Below are positions 25,966 to 34,339 of a stretch of DNA of 64,000 nt, piece by piece. The stretch spans positions 89,212 through 153,211 of the forward strand of contig CAJUIS010000001.1 of NCBI GenBank assembly GCA_910586645.1. The letters run 5' to 3'. A program made the position numbers and the translations under genes. Positions within the stretch are counted from its first letter, which is position 1, and each line of letters opens with the position of its first letter. The notes below the pieces were generated by a model. That model made no database searches. It was not told the DNA's origin and was given only the letters and a program-made list of their open reading frames with translations. Source of the DNA: an uncultured Lachnospiraceae bacterium. GTDB lineage: Bacteria > Bacillota > Clostridia > Lachnospirales > Lachnospiraceae.

Positions 25966-26346
25966 ATGCGGAGTGAACAGGAAGTAAACAGGGCAACTGG
26001 CTTTTGGATTGAATCATCGCTTTTAATTTCTCCAAAAGAACAGGCCGAAGTGATGGAACGCATTTTTGGAAACAATTCCACTTATTCCAGGCAGTCATTG
26101 GACGCATTAAAACAGGCGATGCTTGTCACTGAGCAAAATGACGCAGATTTCCCCATATATGGAAAAACAGGAATGGGAAAAGAGAATGGTACGCTTGTAG
26201 ACGCATGGTTTACCGGCTTTGCAGAACGAAAGGACGGAAATCTTTATTTCTGCGTCTATCTGGGCAAAACTGACGATAAAGACGCGTCCAGCGCAGACGC
26301 AAAGGAAATTGCCCTCCGCATCCTCTTAAACCTTTCCGGAAAATAA
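25966..26346 (+). pseudogene. C-terminal remnant of a BlaR1/class D beta-lactamase-type domain
   Basis: 126 codons that align, as I recall the family, only to the end of the penicillin-binding domain of BlaR1 and OXA enzymes: FWIESSLLISPKEQ, then the KTG box in IYGKTGMGKENG, then DAWFTGFAE and a closing helix AKEIALRILLNL. The N-terminal part with the acylated Ser (SxxK) and the SxV motif is missing, so it cannot acylate beta-lactams. GGGAG lies eight bases before the ATG, so it may still be translated. The zinc-protease half of BlaR1 and any blaI repressor are absent. Confidence 0.7.
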
Positions 26347-26392
26347 CGCGATCTGATACGCAAAGTTCCTCTGTAATCCTCCCTGGAATATG

Positions 26393-28297
26393 CTATTTCC
26401 CATCGTAACAGATGGTTTGTTTTGTATATTTCCTTCCCATATCGTGCCGGATTTTCCTGTTTTCCACCGTTTCAAATACAATGGAAAAATCATAATCTTC
26501 CGGATACAGTTTTTCCGCCGCCACATACAGCTTCACTCTTTTATGATTGATCCAAATCTTTTTTCCCGGAATCTGCACTCTTAAAACGCCTCTCTCATTG
26601 ACCGGATCGCATACGATCCCGATTTTTTTCTCCGGAAAAACGACGACGGAATCTCCCCGTTTGAACTTCTCGCTGAGATTTGTACGCTTGGGGACAGACT
26701 TGATTTTTGAAATCCTGCCCGCGACTCCCTTCTCCAGAGACGCATTTTTTCGCTGAAACAGGTAACGCTCCGCAGCTTCTTTTCCATACGCCGCCTGCAC
26801 AGCCGTCTTTAACATCTCGTCCGGCATTCCAAGACGGTCTGCAATATAAAACGCGCAGCTCTCTCCCGCTTCCCCAATCACCATCTGATACGTCGGGCGA
26901 AGCGTTTCTTTGTCAAATGTCATTCTTGCATTTTGAATGCCTTCTGCTTTTTTTGCATATTCTTTGACTTCCGGATAGTGCGTGGTAACCAAAAATGCCG
27001 CGCCTGTTTTCCTAAGCTCCTCTAAAATGGCAACTGCAAGCCCCATGCCTTCCGCAGGATCTGTGCCGGATCCAAGTTCATCCAAAATCACAAGGCTTTC
27101 TTCATTGGCCTTCTGCAGTACGCCCAGCACGTTTTTCATATGCGAAGAAAATGTAGATAAATTCTCTGAGAGGCTCTGTCCGTCTCCAATATCGCACAGA
27201 TATGAATTATTCATGCAAATATCCGCTTCTTTACAGGCGACGTGCAGCCCGCACTGCGCCATCATGCAGCTTAACATCACAGTTTTGATCGCGACTGTTT
27301 TTCCTCCCGTATTCGGCCCGGTAATGATAATGCCCCGTATTTTTCCGCTCAGTTCAAACTGCAAAGGAACATTTGCCGATTTTTCCATCAGAGGATGCCT
27401 GGCGTCTTTTAAGACGATGCGCCGTTCTGTATTAATGGACGGTTCCGCCGCTTCCATTGCAAGGCTCAGCCTTCCCTTGGAAAAAATAAAATCCAGCTTT
27501 TCCATCAATCTGATATTTTCCCCCATCGCTTCCGCCGCTTCTGCAACCAGGGCGGTCAATGTATAGAGAATACGGTGAATTTCATTTTCTTCACTGATTT
27601 TAAGAAGCTGTAATTCTTCATAATGCTTTGCCGCTCCAGCCGGTTCGATAAACAGCGTGCTTCCGGCAGACGATTGGGAGATAACGCTTCCTGCGATTTT
27701 CAGCTTATATTCTTTTTTTACCGGAACGCAGATTCTGCCGTTTCGAAATGTACAGTATGCGTCCGCCATATATGCTTTGTTTGACCGCATGGCCTGCTCT
27801 GCTTTTTGTTTCATCTGCTCCTCGCATTTTACCGCTTTTTTCCGAATCTGTAAAAGTTCCCTGGAAGCATAGTCATCTACCGCGCCGTTTCGGATTTTAC
27901 GGCAGATTTCACTGCTGAGCTCTTCCAGGGCGTCTATATTTTCCTCATAGTAAGCAAGAGTGTTTTCATACTGTCTGCCGCGTTTTAAATAGTCTTTTAA
28001 CCTCCGGAATGACGCCAGCGCTTTTTCCGTCTGTTCCAACTGATGCGGCGTTAGGCATCCCCCCTTTTCTGCGGCAAGCAGGATTTCTTTTTGCTCCGTT
28101 ACATTCTGCAGCGGCGGCATACCAAGTTTTTCGATCATATTTCTGCCGTCTGTTGTATCGCGAAGATGCTTCTTTACTTCCTGTTCGGAAAGAAAATAAG
28201 AAGCGTTTCGTATTTTTTCTTTTGCACATTCCGTAAGAGCCAGATTTTCCCACTGTTTCCTGATTTTGTGAAATTCAATTTGCGTTTCCATATTCAT
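26393..28297 (-). CDS. MutS2-like DNA-binding ATPase lacking the Smr domain
   Basis: Start is ATG 28297 (MNMETQIEFHKIRKQ); the 38-residue upstream extension has no similarity. The 634-residue protein has a MutS core/clamp with the long helical lever (YVPVKKEYK-type strand here ICVPVKKEYKLK, SQSSAGSTLFIEP), Walker A GPNTGGKT, LSTFSSHM, Walker B VILDELGSGTDP and VTTHYPEVK. After the ATPase comes a coiled segment and a KOW-like region (FKRGDSVVVFPEKKIG), but the protein ends before the Smr nuclease domain that MutS2 of about 790 residues carries. It therefore may act on branched DNA or stalled ribosomes without cutting. It converges with the beta-lactamase remnant. Confidence 0.85.
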   Translation of the reverse strand: MNMETQIEFHKIRKQWENLALTECAKEKIRNASYFLSEQEVKKHLRDTTDGRNMIEKLGMPPLQNVTEQKEILLAAEKGGCLTPHQLEQTEKALASFRRLKDYLKRGRQYENTLAYYEENIDALEELSSEICRKIRNGAVDDYASRELLQIRKKAVKCEEQMKQKAEQAMRSNKAYMADAYCTFRNGRICVPVKKEYKLKIAGSVISQSSAGSTLFIEPAGAAKHYEELQLLKISEENEIHRILYTLTALVAEAAEAMGENIRLMEKLDFIFSKGRLSLAMEAAEPSINTERRIVLKDARHPLMEKSANVPLQFELSGKIRGIIITGPNTGGKTVAIKTVMLSCMMAQCGLHVACKEADICMNNSYLCDIGDGQSLSENLSTFSSHMKNVLGVLQKANEESLVILDELGSGTDPAEGMGLAVAILEELRKTGAAFLVTTHYPEVKEYAKKAEGIQNARMTFDKETLRPTYQMVIGEAGESCAFYIADRLGMPDEMLKTAVQAAYGKEAAERYLFQRKNASLEKGVAGRISKIKSVPKRTNLSEKFKRGDSVVVFPEKKIGIVCDPVNERGVLRVQIPGKKIWINHKRVKLYVAAEKLYPEDYDFSIVFETVENRKIRHDMGRKYTKQTICYDGK

Positions 28298-28408
28298 TTT
28301 TTTCAGTCCCTTTCTCTGTTTTTGCCGAATGGCATTTTTCAGCCTTACTTTTGCGGCAAAAAGATCCCTTCTTTGATTCAAAAAACCATACAGACCCGTT
28401 TCAGGGCG

Positions 28409-28437
28409 CAAAAAAGCACGGCCATACAGCCATGCTT
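28409..28437 (-). terminator. Intrinsic terminator of the small 28.4-28.7 kb unit
   Basis: On the minus strand AAGCATGGC / GCCGTGCTT (one G-U pair) closes a short loop and is followed directly by six T. It ends the transcript that starts near 28695 and lies 110 bases before mutS2. Confidence 0.8.
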
Positions 28438-28630
28438 CTGTTTCTTAAAAAGAAAAAGGAACTTTCTGTCTGATAAGCAATTGTAAGGCGAAAACGCTGA
28501 CGGTTTCTGTCAGCATATGGGCAGGCTTTCCTGTGCAGATTCCACGCAAAGTAAAATATGCCGATGAAAAAATGAATTTTCAAAGACACTTCCATCCGCA
28601 TCTGCAAAATATGCGCCGCCCGTGCAATAT

Positions 28631-28669
28631 TTATTTTGCCATTTTCTCCATTACAATCACATTTAACAT
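28631..28669 (-). CDS. Twelve-residue peptide MLNVIVMEKMAK, possible leader or small-RNA ORF
   Basis: ATG at 28669 with a perfect AGGAGG (28678-28683) eight bases upstream, and TAA twelve codons later. It is the first frame behind a consensus promoter (28702-28730). The overlapping 91-codon frame starting MFDVKCDC begins only two bases after the AGGAGG and looks like a chance frame. Downstream up to the terminator at 28409-28437 the RNA has a perfect 6-bp hairpin (GCTGAC 28496-28501 / GTCAGC 28509-28514). The unit may be a regulatory RNA with a tiny peptide. Confidence 0.45.
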   Translation of the reverse strand: MLNVIVMEKMAK

Positions 28670-28701
28670 CAAACATTCCTCCTGAAATCTAAATTTCTCT
28701 T

Positions 28702-28730
28702 ATTATATATACAGTATCCCTGTTTGTCAA
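28702..28730 (-). promoter_or_regulatory. Perfect-consensus sigma-A promoter
   Basis: TTGACA (minus strand, 28725-28730), exactly 17 bases, TATAAT (28702-28707). It is the strongest promoter match in the window and drives only a 12-codon frame and a structured, terminated RNA of about 290 bases, which suggests an abundant small transcript. Confidence 0.8.
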
Positions 28731-28746
28731 GCGAAATCTTTCCGAA

Positions 28747-28904
28747 ATAAAAAAGTGCGTCCCGCAATGAGAGACGCACTGAAAAAGTGAATCTCCCATT
28801 GCTGCCACACAATCTTATCTTTGGTTAAAGGTATAAGTAAAGAGAGAAAACACTTTTTTACGAAAGTATTTTCTTTAACCAAATATTATATAAAATTGTG
28901 TGGC
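28747..28904 (-). ncRNA. Candidate structured RNA with nested hairpin and attenuator-like 3' end
   Basis: Minus-strand RNA beginning near 28904. A long hairpin is formed by CCACACAAT/ATTGTGTGG (28895-28903 with 28805-28813), an inner TTTGGTTAAAG/CTTTAACCAAA (28873-28883 with 28820-28830) and an apical AAAATACTT/AAGTGTTTT (28864-28872 with 28847-28855). Then two mutually exclusive folds: CAATGGGAGA/TCTCTCATTG (28792-28801 with 28765-28774, enclosing CACT/AGTG) versus the terminator AGTGCGTC/GACGCACT (28773-28780 with 28754-28761) with six T. I cannot match it to a known RNA family; a 6S-like or riboswitch-like role is speculation. Alternatively the inverted repeat is a small mobile element. 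Confidence 0.5.
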
Positions 28905-28910
28905 ATATAA

Positions 28911-28939
28911 ACTATATCATAACTGCCTAAAAATGGAAA
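28911..28939 (-). promoter_or_regulatory. Possible promoter of the structured RNA
   Basis: TTTCCA (28934-28939), 17-base spacer, TATAGT (28911-28916) on the minus strand. Transcription would start close to 28904, just at the foot of the long hairpin. The -35 match is only moderate. Between here and hisZ (29051) I see nothing else. Confidence 0.4.
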
Positions 28940-29050
28940 TAGTTTTTTTGAAATTTATTATCTGATTACGATATGAGTTTTGCTCATAAAAATACATCCA
29001 TTCCGCTTTCTGCTTACTTTTTTTGCAAATTGCAGTCAATCCATGCCATT

Positions 29051-30238
29051 TTACTTCAAAATCGTCACTTTTTTCCGATGGTTTTGTTCTGCATAAGATT
29101 CATAATCCTCTTTGGTACGATAAGAATCCAGAGCCATCAACTCTGCGTTTCCCCCATGTTTCCGGATTTTTTTTGCCATGGAAACGGCATCTTGGAACCT
29201 CTCTTTTGCATAAACGATCAATTCCCCTTCTTCCGGCAGCAAAACAGCAATTTTTTGTCTTGCAAGAGCCGCCATAAGCTGATCCGCAACGACTGCAAAC
29301 CCAATTGACGCCGCCTGTTTTCCGAAATGGGAAAGCAGCCTGTCGTATCTTCCGCCTTTTAAAATCGGCTCACCGCTTCCAAACGTATAGCCTACAAAAA
29401 TAATTCCCGTATAATAGCGGTAATTGCCTATCATGCCCGGCTCATACGAAACATACCGCCCCGTCCCGTAAACTTCAAGCGCTTTGTGAAGTTCCTCTAA
29501 CCGGACAATCGCTGATAAAATTTTCGGATAATTTACGGCAAGCGCCCTCGCCTTTGCCATTTCGTCAATGGAAAAATAAAGCCCGCCCAGCATACCAAAC
29601 AAATCTCTTAGATTCTCTTCCATTTCCAAGCGGGAAACGGCTTCTTCCACGCCAAAATAATTTTTATTCGCAATCAGCTCCCGCAGCTCGTCCGCCGCCT
29701 CTTCACAAAGTCCCGCCGCTTCTATCAGTCCCGTAAAAAAATCCGAATGCCCAACGCTAAGCTGAAATTCCTTCAGCCCCGCCTCAAGCAGGCATTCCAC
29801 CGCCATAGAAATAATTTCTGCATCTGCGTATACGGAATTGTCTCCGATCATTTCCGCTCCAAGCTGGGTATTCTCTTTTAACCTGCCCTGATAGCTGGAA
29901 TTGTTGATAAACGTATTTCCCATATAATAAAGACGAACCGGCATCTCTTCGCCTCCAAAATACATTGCCGCGGCTCTCGCCACAGACGGCGTGATATCCG
30001 GACGGAGAACAAGCGTATTTCCCTCCCTGTCAAAAAATTTGTATAAATCTTTTGCAGGAGTCGTCCCGATTTCTTTTCCAAAAATATCAAAGTACTCAAA
30101 CGTCGGCGTCTGGATAATCTGATACCCGTAACTTTCAATCGCTTTTTTTAATTTCTCCTGCAAAATCTGTTTCTTCCTGCATTCATCATTGTAAATATCC
30201 CTTACGCCCTCCGGCGTATGCAATAATTGATTTTTCAT
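29051..30238 (-). CDS. hisZ: ATP phosphoribosyltransferase regulatory subunit HisZ
   Basis: A catalytically inactive paralogue of histidyl-tRNA synthetase that joins short HisG to form the active, histidine-sensitive octamer. The 395-residue product starts HTPEGVRDIYNDECRKKQ, has the class II core (TPTFEYFDIF, VLRPDITPSVARAAA, ENTQLGAEMIG, YYTGIIFVGY, LKGGRYDRLL) and lacks a full anticodon-binding domain. It is last in the recU-side operon (31 bases after recU), not adjacent to hisG, from which it is separated by about 9.5 kb. Confidence 0.93.
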   Translation of the reverse strand: MKNQLLHTPEGVRDIYNDECRKKQILQEKLKKAIESYGYQIIQTPTFEYFDIFGKEIGTTPAKDLYKFFDREGNTLVLRPDITPSVARAAAMYFGGEEMPVRLYYMGNTFINNSSYQGRLKENTQLGAEMIGDNSVYADAEIISMAVECLLEAGLKEFQLSVGHSDFFTGLIEAAGLCEEAADELRELIANKNYFGVEEAVSRLEMEENLRDLFGMLGGLYFSIDEMAKARALAVNYPKILSAIVRLEELHKALEVYGTGRYVSYEPGMIGNYRYYTGIIFVGYTFGSGEPILKGGRYDRLLSHFGKQAASIGFAVVADQLMAALARQKIAVLLPEEGELIVYAKERFQDAVSMAKKIRKHGGNAELMALDSYRTKEDYESYAEQNHRKKVTILK

Positions 30239-30269
30239 CGCTGTTTCATATCTCCGTTTCTGTCTGAAA

Positions 30270-30803
30270 TTAACCTCTGTTTTTCAAATCCCTTTGAATC
30301 CCTTCCAGATAGGGAACCAAAATCCCTCCCCTGCACTGTAAAAAGAAATCCGGATTCAGTTCTTCATAACGGAAGCTCTTGCGGCCTCCCTGCTGCATCC
30401 TCTGCCAAAACCGGTTCAGCAGAGAAAACGTCAGATAATAAAATTCATCCCGTTTTGTATAGGAAATCAATAAAAACGCAATTCCTCCCTGCTCTTCAAA
30501 CCGTTCCATAAACTCCACCTGATGCGTATGTATGTTTGCAAGCGGAAATGTATCTGTATGGCACTCCTTTGCATCAAAGCAGACGGGAATGCCCTGTACG
30601 GCGCCGATGTAATCCACCGTGCTCTTCTGATCAAAATAAGCCAGCGTAATATGACGGCTTGTTTTGTCAATTTCAATTGGAGTAATTGGCGTCGGTATTT
30701 TTTGTATCAGAGCCAGTCCGCTTTCCTGATATTTTTCATTCGTACGGTTAATATATTCCTCCAATGCAGAACCTCGAAGCCCTCTGCTGTTCCAGGTAGC
30801 CAT
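30270..30803 (-). CDS. recU: Holliday junction resolvase RecU
   Basis: Cuts Holliday junctions during recombination and chromosome segregation in Firmicutes. The 177-residue product has the RecU pattern: NSRGLRGSALEEYINRTNEKY, then STVDYIGAVQGIPVCFDAKE (the D...D-A-K nuclease core), HQVEFMERFEEQGGIAFLLI and a basic C-terminus. In B. subtilis recU sits with ponA; here it is followed by hisZ and preceded by an RluD-type gene with 3 bases between. Confidence 0.94.
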   Translation of the reverse strand: MATWNSRGLRGSALEEYINRTNEKYQESGLALIQKIPTPITPIEIDKTSRHITLAYFDQKSTVDYIGAVQGIPVCFDAKECHTDTFPLANIHTHQVEFMERFEEQGGIAFLLISYTKRDEFYYLTFSLLNRFWQRMQQGGRKSFRYEELNPDFFLQCRGGILVPYLEGIQRDLKNRG

Positions 30804-30806
30804 CTT

Positions 30807-31760
30807 TTACTCCTTTTCTAAAAAATGAATCGCTTTTTCAAACTTTTTTGGAAGAGGCGCCGTGATTTCCCGTCCGTCAGAAAATCGAAGCCTGTATGCA
30901 TGAAGCTGCATTCCCGGAATATTTTTTCTGCGCGACGCGCCATATTTAAAATCTCCAATCACAGGATGTCCGATGGAAGAAAGATGCGCCCGGATCTGGT
31001 GCGTCCGCCCGGTAATTAAATTCACTTCCAAAAGCGTTGCGTCCGGGAAAACCCGGATTGGACGGTATCCGGTTTCAATCTTCTTGTCGTCTTTTGTCAT
31101 TGGAGAATCTGAAATAAAAACCCGGTTTTTCATCCAATCCTTATGCAGATATCCGTTAATCTGACAGGCTTCTGCAAGCCGCCCCTCTACAAGGCACCGG
31201 TAATATTTCAAGACCGACCTCTCCTTTAGGGCCGCTGACATTTCCTGAAGCCCCTGCAGTGTTTTTCCGGCAATTAAAATGCCGGACGTATTCCGGTCCA
31301 GCCGGTTGCAGACAGACGGACGAAACGTATGCAGTTCCTTTCGGCTCAGTTTTTCCGACTCAAGCAGATAAGAAACGATATATTCGTTTGCGGAAACATC
31401 CGTCGCTTCCGCTTTCTGCGACAGCATTCCCGCAGGCTTATTGATCACAAGAATGGCTTCATCTTCATACAAAATCTGAAACGGAAGGTGCGAAAGAGAA
31501 ACTTCCGGCAGATTCTCCCGGAAAATCTTTTCTTTTGCAGCCTGAGAAAACTTCTGGTACGTTTCTTCTGAAAAATACAGCTTTACGTTATCGTTTATCT
31601 GAAGTTTTTCCGTCCCGTCCGCTTTTTTTTCATTCAAAACAATATTTTTCCTGCGAAGCATTTTATAAATAAATCCGGACGGAGCGCCGCACAAAAGCTT
31701 TTTCAAATATTTATCAAACCTCTGTCCCGCCTCGTTTTTCTGAATCCAAAATTCCCGCAT
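30807..31760 (-). CDS. RluC/RluD-family 23S rRNA pseudouridine synthase
   Basis: Isomerises uridines in large-subunit rRNA. The 317-residue protein has an S4-like RNA-binding N-terminus (EAGQRFDKYLKKLL, about 10-75) and a catalytic domain with ILVINKPAGMLSQ, the active-site Asp in VCNRLDRNTSGILIAGK, ITGRTHQIRAHL and GHPVIGDFKYG. The S4 domain and spacing favour RluC, but the exact target uridine cannot be told. It is packed between ygiQ and recU in the operon. Confidence 0.9.
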   Translation of the reverse strand: MREFWIQKNEAGQRFDKYLKKLLCGAPSGFIYKMLRRKNIVLNEKKADGTEKLQINDNVKLYFSEETYQKFSQAAKEKIFRENLPEVSLSHLPFQILYEDEAILVINKPAGMLSQKAEATDVSANEYIVSYLLESEKLSRKELHTFRPSVCNRLDRNTSGILIAGKTLQGLQEMSAALKERSVLKYYRCLVEGRLAEACQINGYLHKDWMKNRVFISDSPMTKDDKKIETGYRPIRVFPDATLLEVNLITGRTHQIRAHLSSIGHPVIGDFKYGASRRKNIPGMQLHAYRLRFSDGREITAPLPKKFEKAIHFLEKE

Positions 31761-31763
31761 ATT

Positions 31764-33659
31764 TTAACGCTGCCTTTCCGTCTTTTTCTTTTTGTGTATG
31801 TTGCGGATTGTCTTTTTTCTGCCGCTTGTCCTGCCCGGATCTTTTTTCGTGCCGGATTCTCCTTTTCTTGGCCGGATCAGGCATGTTTCTTCAAATCCAA
31901 TCAAGTCTTCCCGTCCCGTTTTTTTCAAAGCTTCCCGCACCAGTTCATAATTTTTTGGATCCCGGTATTGAATCAAAGCCCGCTGCATCGCTTTTTCGTG
32001 GGGATTTTTGGCCACATAAACCTTCTGCATCGTGCGGGGATCAAGACCCGTATAATACATACAGGAAGACACGGTTGACGGAGTCGGATAAAAATCCTGC
32101 ACCTGCTTTGGCGTATATGAGAACTTCCGAAGAAATTCCGCCAGTTCTACGGCGCATTTTAATGTGGAGCCAGGATGCGAAGACATCAGATAAGGCACAA
32201 GATACTGCTTTTTTCCCAGTTTTTGGTTCATTGTTTCATAAGCTTTGACAAAGCGTTCGTAAACTTTTGCGGAAGGCTTTCCCATCTTCTCAAGCGCTGC
32301 GCCGCTGATATGCTCAGGGGCGATTTTAAGCTGCCCGCTGACATGATGCCTGCACAGCTCTTCCAAAAACGTCTGATCCTTATCGCACAGCAAATAATCA
32401 TAACGAATGCCGGAACGGATAAACACCTTTTTTACGCCTGGAACAGCCCTTAATTTTCTGAGCAGGGCAATGTAATCTTCATGGCTTGCAGTCAGGTTTT
32501 TGCAGGGTTTTGGAAACAGGCACTGCCTGTCCGCACACGCGCCTTTTGTCATCTGTTTTTTGCAGGCCGGAATTCTGAAATTGGCCGTCGGCCCTCCAAC
32601 GTCATGGATATATCCTTTAAAATCCTTCTGTCGCGTCATCTCTTCTGCCTCTTTCAGAATAGACGCATGGCTCCTTGCCTGGATAATCCTGCCCTGATGA
32701 AATGTCAGCGCACAAAAACTGCAGCCGCCAAAACATCCCCGGCTGCTGACCAGGCTGAATTTCACCTCCTTTATTGCAGGAACGCCGCCTGCCGCTTCAT
32801 AAGAAGGATGGTATGCCTTAAGATACGGAAGCGCATAAACGTCGTCCATTTCGCTCTGGCTTAACGGCAGCGACGGAGGATTCTGCACAACGAACAGTTT
32901 GCCGTCATATGTCTCAAAAAGGCGCCTGCCGCAAAACGGATCCGTATTGCCGTACTGGACGGAAAAGCTTTCGGCATATTTTCTCTTGTCCTGCCTGACC
33001 TCTTCGAAAGAGGGAAGTGCAACCGCGTCATAAATATCTTCTCTGTTTCTTGTCTTGTACACTGTGCCGTTAATAAACGTAATGTCTTTTATGGCAATGC
33101 CGCTGTCTAAAGCTTCTGCAATTTCTACCACGCTGCGTTCACCCATGCCATAGGAAATCAAATCCGCTCCGGAATCCAGAAGGATGGAGCGGCGGATTTT
33201 ATCTGACCAGTAATCGTAATGCGAAAGCCTTCTTAAGCTTGCTTCAATGCCTCCGGCAATAATCGGAATATGCTTATACCTGCGCCGAATCAGACTGCAG
33301 TAGGCAATCGTAGCGTAATCCGGCCGCTTTCCCATAACGCCGCCCGGTGAAAACGCGTCCTCCGTCCGTCTCTTTTTGGACACATAATAGTGATTTACCA
33401 TGGAATCCATATTCCCGGCAGTCACGAAAAACCCAAGCCTCGGCTCTCCGAATACGTCAATGCTTTCTTCTTTGTTCCAATCCGGCTGGGAAATAATTCC
33501 CACGGAATAACCGTGGGCTTCCAATACGCGCGAGATAACCGCATGGCCAAATGAAGGGTGATCGACATAAGCGTCTCCAATCACATATACAAAATCAGGC
33601 TGCGCAATCCCCTGTGCAAGCATTTCTTCCCTGGTCACGGGCAAAAATTTTTTCTGCAT
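31764..33659 (-). CDS. YgiQ-family radical SAM protein
   Basis: 631 residues of the uncharacterised YgiQ group. The N-terminal half has a B12-binding-like fold (DFVYVIGDAYVDHPSFGHAVI), and GGIEASLRRLSHYDYWSD and DLISYGMGERSV are typical. The radical-SAM cluster motif is SSRGCFGGCSFCALTFHQGR (CxxxCxxC). A second Cys set CKKQMTKGACADRQCLFPKPCKN lies further on (the four Cys within 20 or so residues). A basic C-terminal tail follows. Substrate unknown. Confidence 0.92.
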   Translation of the reverse strand: MQKKFLPVTREEMLAQGIAQPDFVYVIGDAYVDHPSFGHAVISRVLEAHGYSVGIISQPDWNKEESIDVFGEPRLGFFVTAGNMDSMVNHYYVSKKRRTEDAFSPGGVMGKRPDYATIAYCSLIRRRYKHIPIIAGGIEASLRRLSHYDYWSDKIRRSILLDSGADLISYGMGERSVVEIAEALDSGIAIKDITFINGTVYKTRNREDIYDAVALPSFEEVRQDKRKYAESFSVQYGNTDPFCGRRLFETYDGKLFVVQNPPSLPLSQSEMDDVYALPYLKAYHPSYEAAGGVPAIKEVKFSLVSSRGCFGGCSFCALTFHQGRIIQARSHASILKEAEEMTRQKDFKGYIHDVGGPTANFRIPACKKQMTKGACADRQCLFPKPCKNLTASHEDYIALLRKLRAVPGVKKVFIRSGIRYDYLLCDKDQTFLEELCRHHVSGQLKIAPEHISGAALEKMGKPSAKVYERFVKAYETMNQKLGKKQYLVPYLMSSHPGSTLKCAVELAEFLRKFSYTPKQVQDFYPTPSTVSSCMYYTGLDPRTMQKVYVAKNPHEKAMQRALIQYRDPKNYELVREALKKTGREDLIGFEETCLIRPRKGESGTKKDPGRTSGRKKTIRNIHKKKKTERQR

Positions 33660-33666
33660 AAATTTC

Positions 33667-34320
33667 TTACCATACCTTTAGAATATCGTCATATGTTTCT
33701 ATGTAATAATCACTGATTTCTTTTTTCTTTTCCCTTTGCGCAAAAGAATAGACGTCCTCTATGGCGCACACTTTCATACCGGCGTTTTTTCCGGCTTCAA
33801 TCCCTTTTACAATATCTTCAAATACAAGACATTCGGAAGGGTCTGCTCCAAGCTGCCTTGCGGCTTCCAGATAGACGTCCGGAGAGGGCTTTCCTTTTTT
33901 TACGGAACAGGACGTTACGATACAGGACATATATTCGTCAAAATGCCATGCGTCGTTTACTGCCTGAATCAGTTCTTTTGAATTGCTTGTGGCAATGCCC
34001 ATTTTCATTCCGCGCTTTTTCAAAGCTTCCAGAAACTCCAATGCTCCGGCCTTCGGCTGTATTTCATAACGGTATTTATTCTCCGCCATCTGATTCCAAA
34101 TCGCCTTCAGTTCTTCCACGGATTCCTTTAACCGGTAATGCTCCTTACAAAAAACGGCTGTTTCCGTAAAACTCATGCCCTCGATTTTTTCCTGCAAATC
34201 GTCGTGATATTCAATTCCTCTTTCCCCGAGAAATGCAATGTCGATCTCTTTCCAGACGCCCATGGAATCCACAAGCGTTCCATCCAAATCAAATATCACC
34301 GCTTTTATCTGATGAAACAT
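33667..34320 (-). CDS. HAD-superfamily phosphatase, beta-phosphoglucomutase-like
   Basis: 217 residues from ATG 34320 (GGGAG eight bases upstream; an in-frame TTG at 34335 is ignored). Motifs: I, VIFDLDGTLVDS; II, IATSNS; III, Lys in KKGKPSPDVYLEAA; IV, CLVFEDIVKGIEAGKNAG. The helical cap after motif I groups it with the beta-PGM/phosphatase type. Substrate not predictable; a small sugar phosphate is likely. Four bases short of rsuA in the operon. Confidence 0.85.
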   Translation of the reverse strand: MFHQIKAVIFDLDGTLVDSMGVWKEIDIAFLGERGIEYHDDLQEKIEGMSFTETAVFCKEHYRLKESVEELKAIWNQMAENKYRYEIQPKAGALEFLEALKKRGMKMGIATSNSKELIQAVNDAWHFDEYMSCIVTSCSVKKGKPSPDVYLEAARQLGADPSECLVFEDIVKGIEAGKNAGMKVCAIEDVYSFAQREKKKEISDYYIETYDDILKVW

Positions 34321-34339
34321 CTGTTCTTCTCCCAATCCT

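Noticed and set aside
28401..28676. 91-codon frame starting MFDVKCDC
   Set aside because: Its ATG is only two bases from the AGGAGG, the sequence has no family features and the 12-codon frame has far better spacing.
19520..28904. Idea that the whole block is an integrated phage or conjugative element
   Set aside because: No integrase, recombinase, relaxase, structural genes or flanking direct repeats could be seen.
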